The position numbers and the translations under genes are program-made. A DNA stretch of 63,346 nucleotides from contig CAWEEP010000026.1 in NCBI GenBank assembly GCA_963808125.1, positions 1-63,346 on the forward strand, read 5' to 3'. Origin of the DNA: CAWEEP01 sp963808125 (GTDB taxonomy: Bacteria; Chloroflexota; Dormibacteria; Aeolococcales; Aeolococcaceae). Below are positions 19,197 through 32,823 of this stretch, piece after piece (position 1 is the stretch's first letter; each line of letters opens with the position of its first letter). The notes below the pieces were generated by a model, which did not search any database, was not told the origin of the DNA, and saw only the letters and a program-made list of their open reading frames with translations.

Positions 19197-20210
19197 TCAG
19201 GGACGTGCATCCGCCCAGGAGCGGAGCGTCTTCATGTAGTTGACCCGCTCGAATGCCTCGCCGTCGCCAGCCGCGGTCTGCGACATCGAACCCCGCAGCT
19301 GGTCAGCCAACTCGTACTCGTGCTCGACGAGCCAGAGGCGCAGCTCCTCCTCCACCGTGGTGAGCCGTTCGGGACCGGAGCGGAGCAGTTCTGACGTCAT
19401 CATGACGGCATTCGCGCCCACCGCAAGAGCCTTGGCGGCGTCCTTGCCCGAGTGCACGCCGGACGTGGCCGCCAGCGAGACCCGGGCGGGAAGCTGGGAG
19501 CGCAGGATGGCGATCCAGCGCAGCGGCAGTCCCAGCTCGACGGAGGTGGAGAGCTCCAGGCGGCAGACGACGTCCATGCTCTCCAGATCGATGTCGGCCT
19601 GGTAGAAGCGGTTGAAGAGCACGAGCCCGGCGGCGCCGGCTTGGGTCACCTGGCGTGCGAAGGCGGCCATGGCGGAGAAGTAGGGGGAGAGCTTGACGGC
19701 GACCGGCACGGCGGCGACCCGGCAGACCTCGGCGACCACCTCCAGGGTGGCGGCCTCGACGTCGTGGGCGGTGAAGGCGGGGTTCGCCGCCACTCGGTAG
19801 ACGTTGAGCTCGAGGGCGTCGGCACCGGCGCCCGCCATCATGGCCGCGTAGCGGCTCCACGCCCCCGCGGTGGTGGCGTTGATGCTGGCGATGACGGGAA
19901 CGGTGACGGCCTTCTTGATCCTCTCCAGGTTGGCCAGATACTGATCGGCGACGGTGGCGAGGTTCATCGTCGGGAAGTAGTTCGAGGCCTCCCCCTGGAC
20001 GTCGGCGCCCATCTCCAGGGCGCGGGCGAAGCCGACCTCCTCGGCGACGATCTCCTCCTCGAAGAGAGACGGCAGCACCAGCGCGCCGGCACCCGCGCCG
20101 GCGAGCCGGCGGGCGGTGTCCACGTCACCGGTGAGAGGACTGGGCGAGGCGACGAGGGGCGACCGGAGCTGGAGCCCGAGGTACTTCGTGTCGAGGCTCG
20201 GCGCGGTCAT
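19197..20210 (-). CDS. Dihydroorotate dehydrogenase-like FMN protein, copy A
   Basis: This 337-residue TIM-barrel flavoprotein resembles class 1 dihydroorotate dehydrogenases (YLGLQLRSPLVASPSPLTGD, VPVIASINATTAGAW, ALELNVYRV, VPVAVKLSPYFS, ATSGVHSGKDAAKALAVGA). Lysine in VAVKLSPY and the phosphate-binding end fit FMN binding. The catalytic cysteine or serine of true DHODs is not obvious, and no pyrimidine gene is nearby. It overlaps the PFOR stop codon by ATGA, and the same pair is found again at 29219-33835. An electron-transfer or accessory role with PFOR is an inference. Confidence 0.82.
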   Translation of the reverse strand: MTAPSLDTKYLGLQLRSPLVASPSPLTGDVDTARRLAGAGAGALVLPSLFEEEIVAEEVGFARALEMGADVQGEASNYFPTMNLATVADQYLANLERIKKAVTVPVIASINATTAGAWSRYAAMMAGAGADALELNVYRVAANPAFTAHDVEAATLEVVAEVCRVAAVPVAVKLSPYFSAMAAFARQVTQAGAAGLVLFNRFYQADIDLESMDVVCRLELSTSVELGLPLRWIAILRSQLPARVSLAATSGVHSGKDAAKALAVGANAVMMTSELLRSGPERLTTVEEELRLWLVEHEYELADQLRGSMSQTAAGDGEAFERVNYMKTLRSWADARP

Positions 20211-23200
20211 TCCGCCTCCTCCCCGTCGGGGGTCGCGGCCTGGCCGTCCTCGGCGTCACCGGGCTGCCCCGTGTCGTGCACCACGGTCCGGTGCAGACCG
20301 GCAAGCTGGGTGTAGAAGCGCCAGCGCTCGGCGGCGTCGCCGCTCAACAGGCCGAGCAGCTCCTTGGCCCGCTCCGGATGGCTGCGGGCCAGTGCCGCGT
20401 AGCGGACCTCGGTGCTGACGAAGTCGGCGACGGAGACGTCCGGCTCCCTGGAGTTCCAGGGTGAAGGGCTGCCCCGTCGGGTCCTCGGTGGGCCGGAAGC
20501 GGTAGAGGGGCCAGTACCCGGAGCGCACGGCGTCCTTCTGGTGGGTCATCGACGTCGCCATGTCGATGCCGTGCGCGATGCAGGTGGAATACGCGACGAC
20601 GAGGGAGGGGCCGGGGTGCGCATCGGCCTCGAGCAGCGCCTTGATGGTCTGGACGTCGTTGGCGCCGATGGCGATCTGCGCCACGTACACGTTGCCGTAG
20701 GACCTGGCGATGGCGCCCAGGTCCTTCTTCGCCGTCGCCTTGCCGTTGGCGGCGTACTTGGCGACGGCGCCACGCTGGGTGGACTTGGAAGCCTGGCCCC
20801 CGGTGTTGGAGTAGACCTCGGTGTCGAGGACCAGGACGTTGACGTCGCGGCCACTTCCCAGCACATGGTCCAGTCCCCCGAAGCCGATGTCGTACGCCCA
20901 GCCGTCACCGCCGACGATCCAGACCGACTTCCGGACCAGGGCGTCGGCGAGGACCACGAGGCGCTGGGCCTGCGCCGCCACGTCCGCGTCGCCGGAGGAC
21001 GCGAGCGTCGCGAGGCGCGCCTGGAGCTGGCCCACGCGTCGCCGCTGGGCGAAGACCGCCTCCTCGTCCTGGGCGCCGGCGGCGGCCAGGATCTCCCCGG
21101 CCAGTTCCTCGCCGACGGCGGGCGCCAGAGAGGTGAGCAGGTCGCGGGCCGCCCGCTGCTGGGCTTCGGCACCGAGACGGATGCCCATGCCGAACTCGGC
21201 GTTGTCCTCGAAGAGCGAGTTTGCCCATGCCGGGCCCCGGCCCTGGGCGTTGGACGCCCACGGCGTGGTGGGGAGGTTGCCGCCGTAGATGGAGGAGCAG
21301 CCGGTGGCGTTGGCGACGAGCAGCCGGTCACCGAAGAGCTGGGAGAGCAGCTTCAGGTATGGCGTCTCGCCGCAGCCGGCGCAGGCACCGGAGAACTCGA
21401 AGAGCGGCTCCAGGACGGCGGCGCCCTTGACGGTGTTGTGGGGCAGCAGGCCGCGGTCCAACTCCGGGATGGAGAGGAAGAAGTCCCAGCGAGCTCGCTC
21501 CTCCTCGCGGTGCTCGAGTGCCGGCTCCAGGTTGATGGACTTGTGGCGCGCCTCGGTCTTGGACTTGGCGGGGCAGGCCTCCACGCACACACCACAGCCG
21601 GTGCAGTCGTCGGGGGCCACCTGGATGGTGAGCAGGTGCCCGGCCAGGTCCTTGGAGCGGAACGGCTTGGAGAGGAAGCCCTCCGGCGCGCCCGCCAGGG
21701 CCTCGGGGGCGAAGACCTTCATGCGGATCGCCGCGTGCGGGCAGATGACCGCGCACTTGCCGCAGTCGCTGCAGATCACCGGGTCCCAGATGGGGATCTC
21801 GGTGGCGATGGCCCTCTTCTCGTACCGCGCCGTGGCGGAGGGGAACCTTCCGTCGGCGGGCACCGCCGAGACCGGCACGAGGTCGCCTTCGCCGGCGATC
21901 AGCCGGGCGGTGACCTCGCGGACGAACCGGGGAGCCTGGCTGAAGTCCCGCGGGACGCTCTCGCCGGCGAAGGCCGCGCCACTCTCGGCCGTGGCGGGAA
22001 GGGCCAGCCTGGTCAATCCCGCCAGGGCGGCGTCGATGGCGGCGAAGTTGCGGTCCACCACCGTCTGGCCACGCTTCCCGTAGCTCTTCGCGACCGCCGC
22101 CTTGATCTGGCCGATGGCCTCCTCGGTGGGGAGGATCTTGGAGAGGGCGAAGAAGCAGACCTGCATCACCGTGTTGATGCGGGTGCCCAGCTTGGCCTCG
22201 GAGGCGATCCGCTGGGCGTCGACGACCCAGACCTGGGCCTCCTTCTCGATCAGCGCGCGCCGCACCTCCATGGGCAGGCGCGACCAGACCTCGTCGGGCG
22301 GGTAGGGGCTGTTGAGCAGCAGGGTGGCCCCCCGCCTCGCCAGGTCCATGACGTTGACGCGCTCCAGGAGACCGAACTCATGGCAGCCGACGAAGTCCGC
22401 GTCGCTGATGAGGTAGGTGGAGCGGATCGGGGTGGGGCCATAGCGCAGGTGGGACACCGTCATGGAGCCCGACTTCTTGGAATCGATGACGAAGTAGCCC
22501 TGGACGTGCGCGCCGGTGCTGTCCGCGATGATCTTGGAGCTGTTCTTGTTGGCGCCCACGGTGCCGTCCGCGCCCAGACCGAAGAACACGGCCTGAAGCT
22601 GGCCCTCAGGGCGGGGCGGCAGGAAGCCGGGGTCCCACTCGAGGCTGGAGTGGCTGACGTCGTCGTCGATGCCGACGGTGAAATGGCGCCGGGGACTGGC
22701 GGCGGCGAGCTCGTCGAAGACGGCCTTGGCCATCCCCGGGGTGAACTCCTTGGAAGGAGCCCATACCGCCCGCCGATCACACGCGGCGCGGCGGCCAGGA
22801 CCGGCTTCCCGGCGTCCACGGCCTCGTCGATGGCGCCGCGCACGTCGAGGTAGAGCGGCTCGCCGACACCGCCCGGTTCCTTGGTGCGGTCCAGCACGGC
22901 GATCGCCTTGACACTGGGGGGCAGAGCCGCCACCAGCTGGGCGGCGGGGAAGGGGCGGTAGAGGCGCACCTTGAGCATGCCGACCTTCTCGCCGGCACGC
23001 TGCAGCACCTCGACGGTTTCCTCCATCGCCCCGCAGGCCGAGCCCATGAGGACGACGACCCGTTCGGCGTCGGGTGCGCCCGCGTACTCGACCAGGCCGT
23101 AGCGGCGGCCGGTGCGCTGGGCGAAGGCCTCCATGGCGGCGGTCACGGCATCCGGAACGGCCTTGTGGAAGGGGGTCGACGCTTCGCGACCCTGGAAGTA

Positions 23201-23876
23201 GACGTCGGGGTTCTGGGCGGTCCCGCGGACGTCCGGGTGGTCCGGGCTCATGCCCCGCTCCCGGAAGGCGGCCAGCGCCGCCGGGTCGACCATGGAGGCG
23301 ATGTCCGCGTTCTCCAACGGGATCACCTTGGACAGCTCGTGGGAGGTGCGGAAGCCGTCGAAGAAGTGTAGGAACGGGACGCGCGTGGTGAGCGTCGCGC
23401 TGTGCGCCACCAGGGCGAGGTCCTGCGCCTCCTGCACCGAACTGGAGGAGAGCATGGCCCACCCCGTGGCGCGCACCGCCATGACATCGGAGTGGTCGCC
23501 GAAGATGGAGAGGGCGTGGGCGGCGATGCTCCGTGCCGCCACGTGGATCACCGTCGGCAGCAGCTCGCCGGCGATCTTGAACATGTTGGGGATCATCAGC
23601 AGCAGGCCCTGGGAGGCCGTGAAGGTGGTCGCCAGCGCCCCCTTCTGCAGGGACTCCGTGCAGTGCCCCGGCGGCGCCCGCCTCGGACTGCATCTCGACG
23701 ATCTCGGGCACCTGACCCCAGATGTTGGGTTTGCCGGCGGCCGCCCAGTCGTCCGCGTGCTCGCCCATCGCCGAGGACGGGGTGATGGGATAGAGGGCGA
23801 TGACCTCGGAGAGCGCGTACGCAACGCGCGCCGCCGCCTCATTGCCATCGATGCAGATACCGCGAGGATCAGCCAA
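20207..23876 (-). CDS. nifJ: Pyruvate:ferredoxin (flavodoxin) oxidoreductase, copy A, frameshifted
   Basis: This single-chain PFOR of about 1220 residues oxidises pyruvate and CoA to acetyl-CoA, CO2 and reduced ferredoxin. Visible modules are the pyrimidine-binding domain (ALYPITPSSAMGEHADDW), the CoA-side region (QGLLLMIPNMFKIAGE), the gamma-type domain (AVFFGLGADGTVGANKNS), two [4Fe-4S] motifs (CSDCGKCAVICPH; CTGCGVCVEACPA) and the TPP domain (ACAGCGETPY, GDGWAYDIGFGGLDHVL, SNTGGQASKS). The start is TTG 23876 after GGAGG. Frame breaks occur near 23665, 22760 and 20455. It is the first gene of the operon leading into the hydrogenase genes. Confidence 0.93.
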
Positions 23877-24526
23877 TGTCGTATGTCACCTCCGACGAAT
23901 CGAGCACCGCGCATCGTACCGGAGCACGCTACCCAGGCAGCTTCAATTGAACATGTCGAGCGGCCTTATCGCTAGGGCCGACAGTCCGAAATTACCTAGG
24001 GTCCAATGTCCCAAGGCTCGCCTGGAGACGGTGTGCACGACCATTCCCCGGCGTCATGCGTCTCCGCCCTCGGTGATCGTGCCGCGGGGCGTCACCGCCT
24101 CGCCTCGGGCCGCGACGCGCCTTCGCCGATCCCGTGGAGTTGTCGCCGCCTATGACTGAAACCGACGAGGTCACGACGTCCTCGCGCCGTGGACGCGCGG
24201 CGGCGCGCAGCCGCCCGCCCGTCGCCCGTGGAAGGCGCCTGATGGTGCCGAGCGGGCAGCATCGGATTCAGGGTAGGGTAGATGTCATGCGTGGGGTTGT
24301 CCCAGTGAACCTCACTGGGAGTTGTCATCGCTAGAGCCCTTCGCCAGCTTCCGGATGGGCCCGCCGGTGGATCGCCGCGGCCGTCATGGGCCGAGAGGTC
24401 AATTCAGGCTGTGCCTCTGGACCCTGTTACCATGGCCACGACGTCTGATTCGCTACGACACCCGGCGGGTCCCGAGAGGCACGGACGTGACCTCCGCCCC
24501 ACCGACCTGTCCCCGGGGAGGGGCCG
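23877..24526. other. Divergent intergenic region between PFOR operon and nitronate monooxygenase gene
   Basis: This 650-nt gap has no convincing coding region; the short open frames are Arg/Pro-rich and lack family similarity. It holds a 10-nt perfect palindrome TTCAATTGAA (23942-23951) about 65 nt upstream of the nifJ start, and a strong dyad at 24300-24320 upstream of the plus-strand gene. It presumably contains the promoters of both operons. Confidence 0.5.
24300..24320. promoter_or_regulatory. Perfect 9-bp inverted repeat, probable operator
   Basis: The arms TCCCAGTGA (24300-24308) and TCACTGGGA (24312-24320) are exactly complementary around the 3-nt centre ACC. There is no T-tract after it, so it is not a typical terminator. 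It lies about 205 nt before the nitronate monooxygenase-like start. The dyad length of 21 bp fits a dimeric repressor such as the DtxR-like protein encoded downstream, but binding is an inference. Confidence 0.45.
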
Positions 24527-25985
24527 ATGACCGAGGCCGAGAGCCGGCACCCCTGGCTGCGAAAGGTGCGCATCATCCAGGGCGGGATGGGCGTCGCCAT
24601 CTCGGGATGGCGCCTGGCGCGGGCCGTCGCCTCGCATCCGGACTGCATGGGCGTGGTGTCGGGAACCGCGATCGACAGCGTGGTGGTGCGCCGGCTCCAG
24701 GATGGCGACCCCGGCGGCCACATGCGCCAGGCCATAGAGGAGTTCCCCGACCAGGAGGTGGCGGCCAGGGTCCTGGACCGCTTCTACCGCCCATTCGGGC
24801 GGCCCTCCGGCACACCGTACCGGCGCGCCGGGATGCACACCCACGCCGAACGTCCGCACCTGCGCGACCTCACGGTGCTCTCCGCCTTCGTCGAGGTGAA
24901 CCTCGCCCGGGTCGGCCACCGCGGCAAGGTGGGCATCAACCTGATGACCAAGCTCCGCCTGCCCACCCTGCCCACCCTCTACGGCGCCATGCTGGCCGGC
25001 GTCGATTGCGTCCTGATGGGCGCGGGCATCCCCCGCGAGATCCCCGGCATCCTCGACGCCTTCGCGGAGGGGCGGGAGGCCAACGAGAAGCTGATCGACG
25101 GCCCGACGGCGTCCGAGGTCCCGGCGATGACGTTTGACCCGACCCAGGTTCCCTACGGCGCCAAGCAGCTGCGGCGGCCCGCGTTCCTGCCCATCGTTTC
25201 CACCGACACCCTGGCGGCGATGCTGGTGCGGCGCTCCACGGGCAACGTGGACGGCTTCGTGGTCGAGGGATCGACCGCCGGCGGCCACAACGCGCCCCCC
25301 CGCGGCAAGCCCGTTCTCGACGCGATCGGGCAGCCCGTCTACGGAGAGCGGGACAGGGCGGACAACGAGCGCATGGTCGAGTTCGGCCTACCCTTCTGGC
25401 TGGCGGGCGGGACCGGCTCCCCGGAGGCCCTGGCGGCGGCCCGCGCGGCTGGCGCAACCGGCATCCAGGTGGGCACGCTGTTCGCCTTCGCCCAGGGAAT
25501 CGGGCATGGAGGAGGGCCTCCGGCACCGGGTCCTGGCGGCGGTCCGAGAGGGAGGCGCCGACGTCCGCACCGACGGCCGCTCCTCGCCCACCGGCTATCC
25601 CTTCAAGGTCGTTCAGATCGACGGCAGCGTCTCCCACGAGGACGTCTACGACGCCAGGCCGCGGGTGTGCAACAACGGCTACCTGCGCGAGCCGGTGCTC
25701 ACCTCCGCCGGGGCCCTCACCTACCGTTGCGCCGCGGAGCCCGTCGCCGCCTACCTTGCCAAGGGAGGGGAGCTCCCCGACACGGAGGCGAGGCGCTGCC
25801 TCTGCAACGGCCTGCTGGCCACCGCAGGCTACCCCCAGGTGCAGAAGGACGGCACCGTCGAGCCTCCGATCGTGACCAGCGGAGACGATCTGGCCCACCT
25901 CGCCGAGCTGCTGCCGGAGGGGCGCGACGATTACAGCGCCCTCGACGTCATCCGCTACCTGTCCGGTGACGCGGCCGGCCTGTAG
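24527..25985 (+). CDS. Nitronate monooxygenase-like FMN TIM-barrel oxidoreductase, one frameshift
   Basis: The protein of about 485 residues starts at ATG 24527 after the Shine-Dalgarno-like GGGGAGGGG. It shows 2-nitropropane dioxygenase family marks: VRIIQGGMGVAISGWRLA at the N-terminus, VEGSTAGGHNAPP and WLAGGTGSPEALAAA with GIQVGTLFAF. An extra G near 25503 shifts the frame before ESGMEEGLRHRVLAAV. The long C-terminal part contains several cysteines (RVCNNGYL, RRCLCNGLL). It may oxidise nitronates or act as another flavin-dependent oxidoreductase; the substrate is not evident. Confidence 0.8.
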
Positions 25986-26073
25986 GGCATTCGGGGCTGG
26001 GTTGGGGCAGAGGCCATACGAGAGGCCAACGACCTAGCGGACTAGTGACGTTGTCCCCTGGGCTCGATCTCCG

Positions 26074-26607
26074 ATGGGCAGGATGCTCGGAACCGTGCTG
26101 GTCAGCGACTTCATCCAGATTGAGCGACCCTTCGCCGCGGTGCGGGATGAGGTGCTGGCCTCCGGGGGGGCATGGCTCGCCGACGACGCCGTTGCCGCCT
26201 ACGAGGAGGGCGAGCAACTCGGAATCACCGTCCGTTCGTCGCTCGGACCCGTCAAGCTCAGCAAGCGCGTCTGGGCTGAGCTCACCGACCCGTCGCTGCG
26301 GGCCGACCGGGTCATCCAGCGCCTGCGCTGGCGGGCCGCGGGGGCGACCGGTCTCTTCCCCACCATGGAGGCGGACCTGGAGTTCTCGCCCATGGGTGAG
26401 GGGAGGACCTCGATCAGCTTCCTCGGCCGCTACGATCCGCCGCTGGGCCTGTTCGGTCGGGAGGTGGACCGCATGCTGCTGCACCGCCTCGCCGAGGCCA
26501 GCGTCCGCTCGCTGTTGAGCCGGGTCGCCCTGCGGGTGGCCGCGCCAGCGGCGAACCCCGGCCCCCCGGTGACCGCCGCCCCACCGGCCGAGGGAGGCCA
26601 GCGCTGA
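26074..26607 (+). CDS. SRPBCC-like small protein, unknown function
   Basis: This 177-residue protein (ATG 26074, alternative ATG 26083) has alternating strands and a helix that look like a START/SRPBCC fold: FIQIERPFAAVRDEVLASGG at the beginning and DRMLLHRLAEASVRSLLSRV as the long C-terminal helix, followed by a Pro/Ala-rich tail. No catalytic residue can be named. It is read together with the DtxR-like gene, whose start overlaps its stop. Confidence 0.6.
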   Translation: MGRMLGTVLVSDFIQIERPFAAVRDEVLASGGAWLADDAVAAYEEGEQLGITVRSSLGPVKLSKRVWAELTDPSLRADRVIQRLRWRAAGATGLFPTMEADLEFSPMGEGRTSISFLGRYDPPLGLFGREVDRMLLHRLAEASVRSLLSRVALRVAAPAANPGPPVTAAPPAEGGQR

Positions 26608-27380
26608 GCGTCGAAACCGGGGAGCGCCCGGCCGCCCCGACAAAGGGCCGGAAGGAGGCGGGACGGCTTCCCGTCCAGACCGACGCCGTCGACCGATACC
26701 TCGAAACGATCTACTGCCTCGCCGCCGAGGGGGAGACCGTGCGCCCCGGCCGCATCGCCCACTGGCTCGGCGTCAGCGCTCCGACCGTCAGCATCGGGCT
26801 GGGCCGGATGCGCCGGGGCGGCTGGATCGAGGTCGAGGCAGATCGGAGCGTGACCCTCACCGCATCCGGCGACGCGGCCGCCACCGCCATCGTGCGCCGC
26901 CACCGGCTGGTCGAGACGTGGCTCACCGAGGGCCTGGGAATGGACTGGGCGGTGGCCCACACCGAGGCCTGCCGCCTCGCCCCGGCGTTCTCTGACGGGG
27001 TGCTGGGAAGGCTCGATGCCTCGCTGGGACGGCCGGCGACCTGCCCGCATGGCCACGCCATCCCCGGCCGGACCGCCCCCTACGGGAAGCTGGTCACCCT
27101 GGCGGCGGTCGAACCGGGGGCCAATGCGGTGGTGCGCCGCATCTCCGAGATCCTGGAGCACGAGGCGCTGCAGATCCTCCACGACCTCTCCGCCCACGGG
27201 GTCCGCGCCGGCGTCGCCGTCACGGTCGGGGAGGGCCGACGCGCCGGCCACATCGCCGTGGTGGTCGGAGAGGATGTCGCGCACCCCCTGTTGCTGACCC
27301 CCGCGGCGGCGTGCCTCATCTGGGTGGAGGCCGTCCGCCCCGGGTCCGCCGCCTCGCACGACCCCCGGCCGGGGCGCTGA
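26604..27380 (+). CDS. DtxR-family regulator with probable CTG start
   Basis: The DtxR N-terminus (AVDRYLETIYCLAAEGETV) extends well upstream of the first GTG (26739). No ATG, GTG or TTG exists in frame. CTG 26604 is preceded at 6 nt by a perfect GGAGG (26593-26597) and overlaps the previous TGA, so it is the likely start, giving 258 residues. The helix-turn-helix is IAHWLGVSAPTVSIGLGRM. In the metal domain HTEACRLAPAFSD the Cys is kept, but the Glu and His that follow in DtxR are Ala and Pro. A C-terminal FeoA/SH3-like domain follows. Metal specificity is therefore doubtful. Confidence 0.78.
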   Translation: MSVETGERPAAPTKGRKEAGRLPVQTDAVDRYLETIYCLAAEGETVRPGRIAHWLGVSAPTVSIGLGRMRRGGWIEVEADRSVTLTASGDAAATAIVRRHRLVETWLTEGLGMDWAVAHTEACRLAPAFSDGVLGRLDASLGRPATCPHGHAIPGRTAPYGKLVTLAAVEPGANAVVRRISEILEHEALQILHDLSAHGVRAGVAVTVGEGRRAGHIAVVVGEDVAHPLLLTPAAACLIWVEAVRPGSAASHDPRPGR

Positions 27381-27580
27381 CACCCGGCACCGCAGTGGAG
27401 CGCTCCGGGTTGGAATCCAGGCTTGTAGAGTAGGACGATGCGCGAATTTGGCGTGTTCACCCGGCCATCTCGCCGGACGGGCGGCCTCCCCTCGACCGTC
27501 CGCGCGGCGATCCCGCGCTCCGGAATCGACGCCCATCTGCCGGCCGTTGGAGTGGCGGCGCCGAGCCGGGGCCGGGCGGC

Positions 27581-29218
27581 GTGACACCGAGAGACTTCAC
27601 CGCACTTCCCGACCTGACCCAGGGCCGCTCCCGGGCCGGGCCCGTCCGCAGCCGCCGCCCCGTCTACGTGGACTTCTGCCGCCCTGCAACGCCGGCTGCC
27701 CGGCCGGGGAGAACATCCAGGCCTGGCTGGCGCACGTCGAGGCCGGCCGGCACGAGCAGGCGTGGCGGCACTCGTCGCCGACAACCCGATGCCGGCCATC
27801 CACGGGCGGGTCTGTTACCACCCGTGCGAGAGCGTCTGCAACCGGGCCGAGCCTCGACAGCGCGGTCTCGATCCACTCGGTCGAGCGCTTCCTCGGCGAC
27901 CTCGCCCTGGAGCGGGGCTGGGCGTTCGCCCGGCCCGCCGCGGCCGCAGCGGCAAGCGGGTGCTGGTGATCGGCGCCGGGCCCGAGCGGGCTGTCGGCCG
28001 CCTACCACCTGGCCCGGCTCGGCCACGAGGTCGAGATCCGCGACGCGGGCGCCGAGCCGGGCGGGATGATGCGCTACGGCATCCCGGCCTACCGGCTGCC
28101 CCGCGACGGTGCTCGACGCCGAGCTGGAGCGGATCGAAGCGCTGGGCGTGCGGATCACCTGCGGCCACCAGGTCGAGGACCTCGCCGCCGAGCGGACGGA
28201 GGGCGGCTTCGACGCCGTCTTCGTGGCGGTGGGCGCGCACCTGTCCAAGCGCGTCGACATCCCGGCCCGCGACGCCGGCCGCATCGTCGACGCCGTCTCG
28301 TTCCTGCGCAGCGTCGCCTCCGGCGAGCGGCCGGTGATCGGTCGGCGGGTCGCCGTCTACGGCGGCGGCAACACGGCGATGGACGCCGCCCGCACGGCCC
28401 GGCGCCTGGGTGCGGACGAGGCGCTCATCGTCTACCGGCGCACCCGCGCGCAGATGCCGGCCCACGAGGAGGAGGCCGAGGACGCCGAGCGCGAGGGGGT
28501 GCGCGATCAACTGGCTGCGCACGATCACCGCCTTCGACGGCCCGACGCTGCCGGTCGAGGCGATGGAGCTCGACGAGAACGGCTTCCCCCAGCCGACCGG
28601 GCAGTTCGAGACGCTCGCCGCGGACACCGTGATCCTGGCCCTCGGCCAGGAGACCGACACCGCGTTCCTGCGCGACGTCCCCGGCGTGGAGTTCGAGCCG
28701 GGACGGCACCGTGCAGGTGTCGAGCATCGATGATGACGGGCTGCCCGGGCGTCTTCGCCGGCGGCGACATGGTGCCGGCCGAGCGCACCGTGACGGTCGG
28801 GCGTGGGCCACGGCAAGAAGGCCGCCCGGCACATCGACGCCTGGCTGCGCGGCGCCGCGCTCCGCCGTCGCGCGCCAAGCACGAGAGGCGGCGTTCGACA
28901 AGCTGCACCTGTGGTACTTCGGCGACGCCGCGCGCCGCCAGCAGCCGGAGCTGCCAGCCGCAGGAGCGGATCGCCGACTTCGGCGAGGTGATCGGCGGGC
29001 CTGTACGGCGGGAGGCGGGCTACGAGGCCGCGCCGCTGCCTGTCGTGCGGCAACTGCTTCGAGTGCGACGGCTGCCTCGGCGCGTGCCCGGAGGACGCGG
29101 TGATCAAGCTCGGGGTCGGGCACCGCTACCGGTTCGACTACGACCGCTGCACCGGCTGCGGCGCGTGCTTCGAGCAGTGCCCGGTGCACGCGATCGAGAT
29201 GGTCGCGGAGGGCGGCTG

Positions 29219-29219
<1 letters not shown>
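27581..29219 (+). CDS. GltD-like NAD(P)H/FAD oxidoreductase with C-terminal ferredoxin domain, heavily frameshifted
   Basis: Reassembled across about 13 frame breaks, the protein of roughly 545 residues has an N-terminal Fe-S helical domain (CNAGCPAGENIQAWL, CYHPCESVC), an FAD Rossmann motif (VLVIGAGP, GLSAAYHLARLGHEVEIRDA), an NAD(P) motif (VAVYGGGNTAMDAARTARRLG quoted in part: VYGGGNTAMDAA), GVFAGGDMV near the flavin, and two C-terminal [4Fe-4S] motifs (CDGCLGACPEDAV, CTGCGACFEQCPVHAI). The start is GTG 27581. It resembles the small subunit of glutamate synthase, NfnB and PreT. Its stop overlaps the PFOR start by 1 nt (TGATG), so it likely exchanges electrons between NAD(P)H and PFOR or ferredoxin. 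Confidence 0.75.

Positions 29220-32822
<3,603 letters not shown>

Positions 32823-32823
<1 letters not shown>

Noticed and set aside
19197..20210. Genuine dihydroorotate dehydrogenase PyrD
   Set aside because: It is coupled to PFOR twice in the window, has no pyrimidine neighbours, and a DHOD catalytic base is not evident.
20412..22853. Plus-strand open frame of about 813 codons
   Set aside because: It is the mirror of the nifJ copy A coding sequence; composition and lack of motifs mark it as a shadow.
23665..23876. Separate small protein formed by the isolated N-terminus of nifJ
   Set aside because: Residues continue into the PFOR domain in the next frame without loss, so it is part of a single broken gene.
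24092..24328. Minus-strand small ORF in the long intergenic region
   Set aside because: Arg/Ala-rich with no start-site signal or homology, and it overlaps the 24300-24320 dyad.
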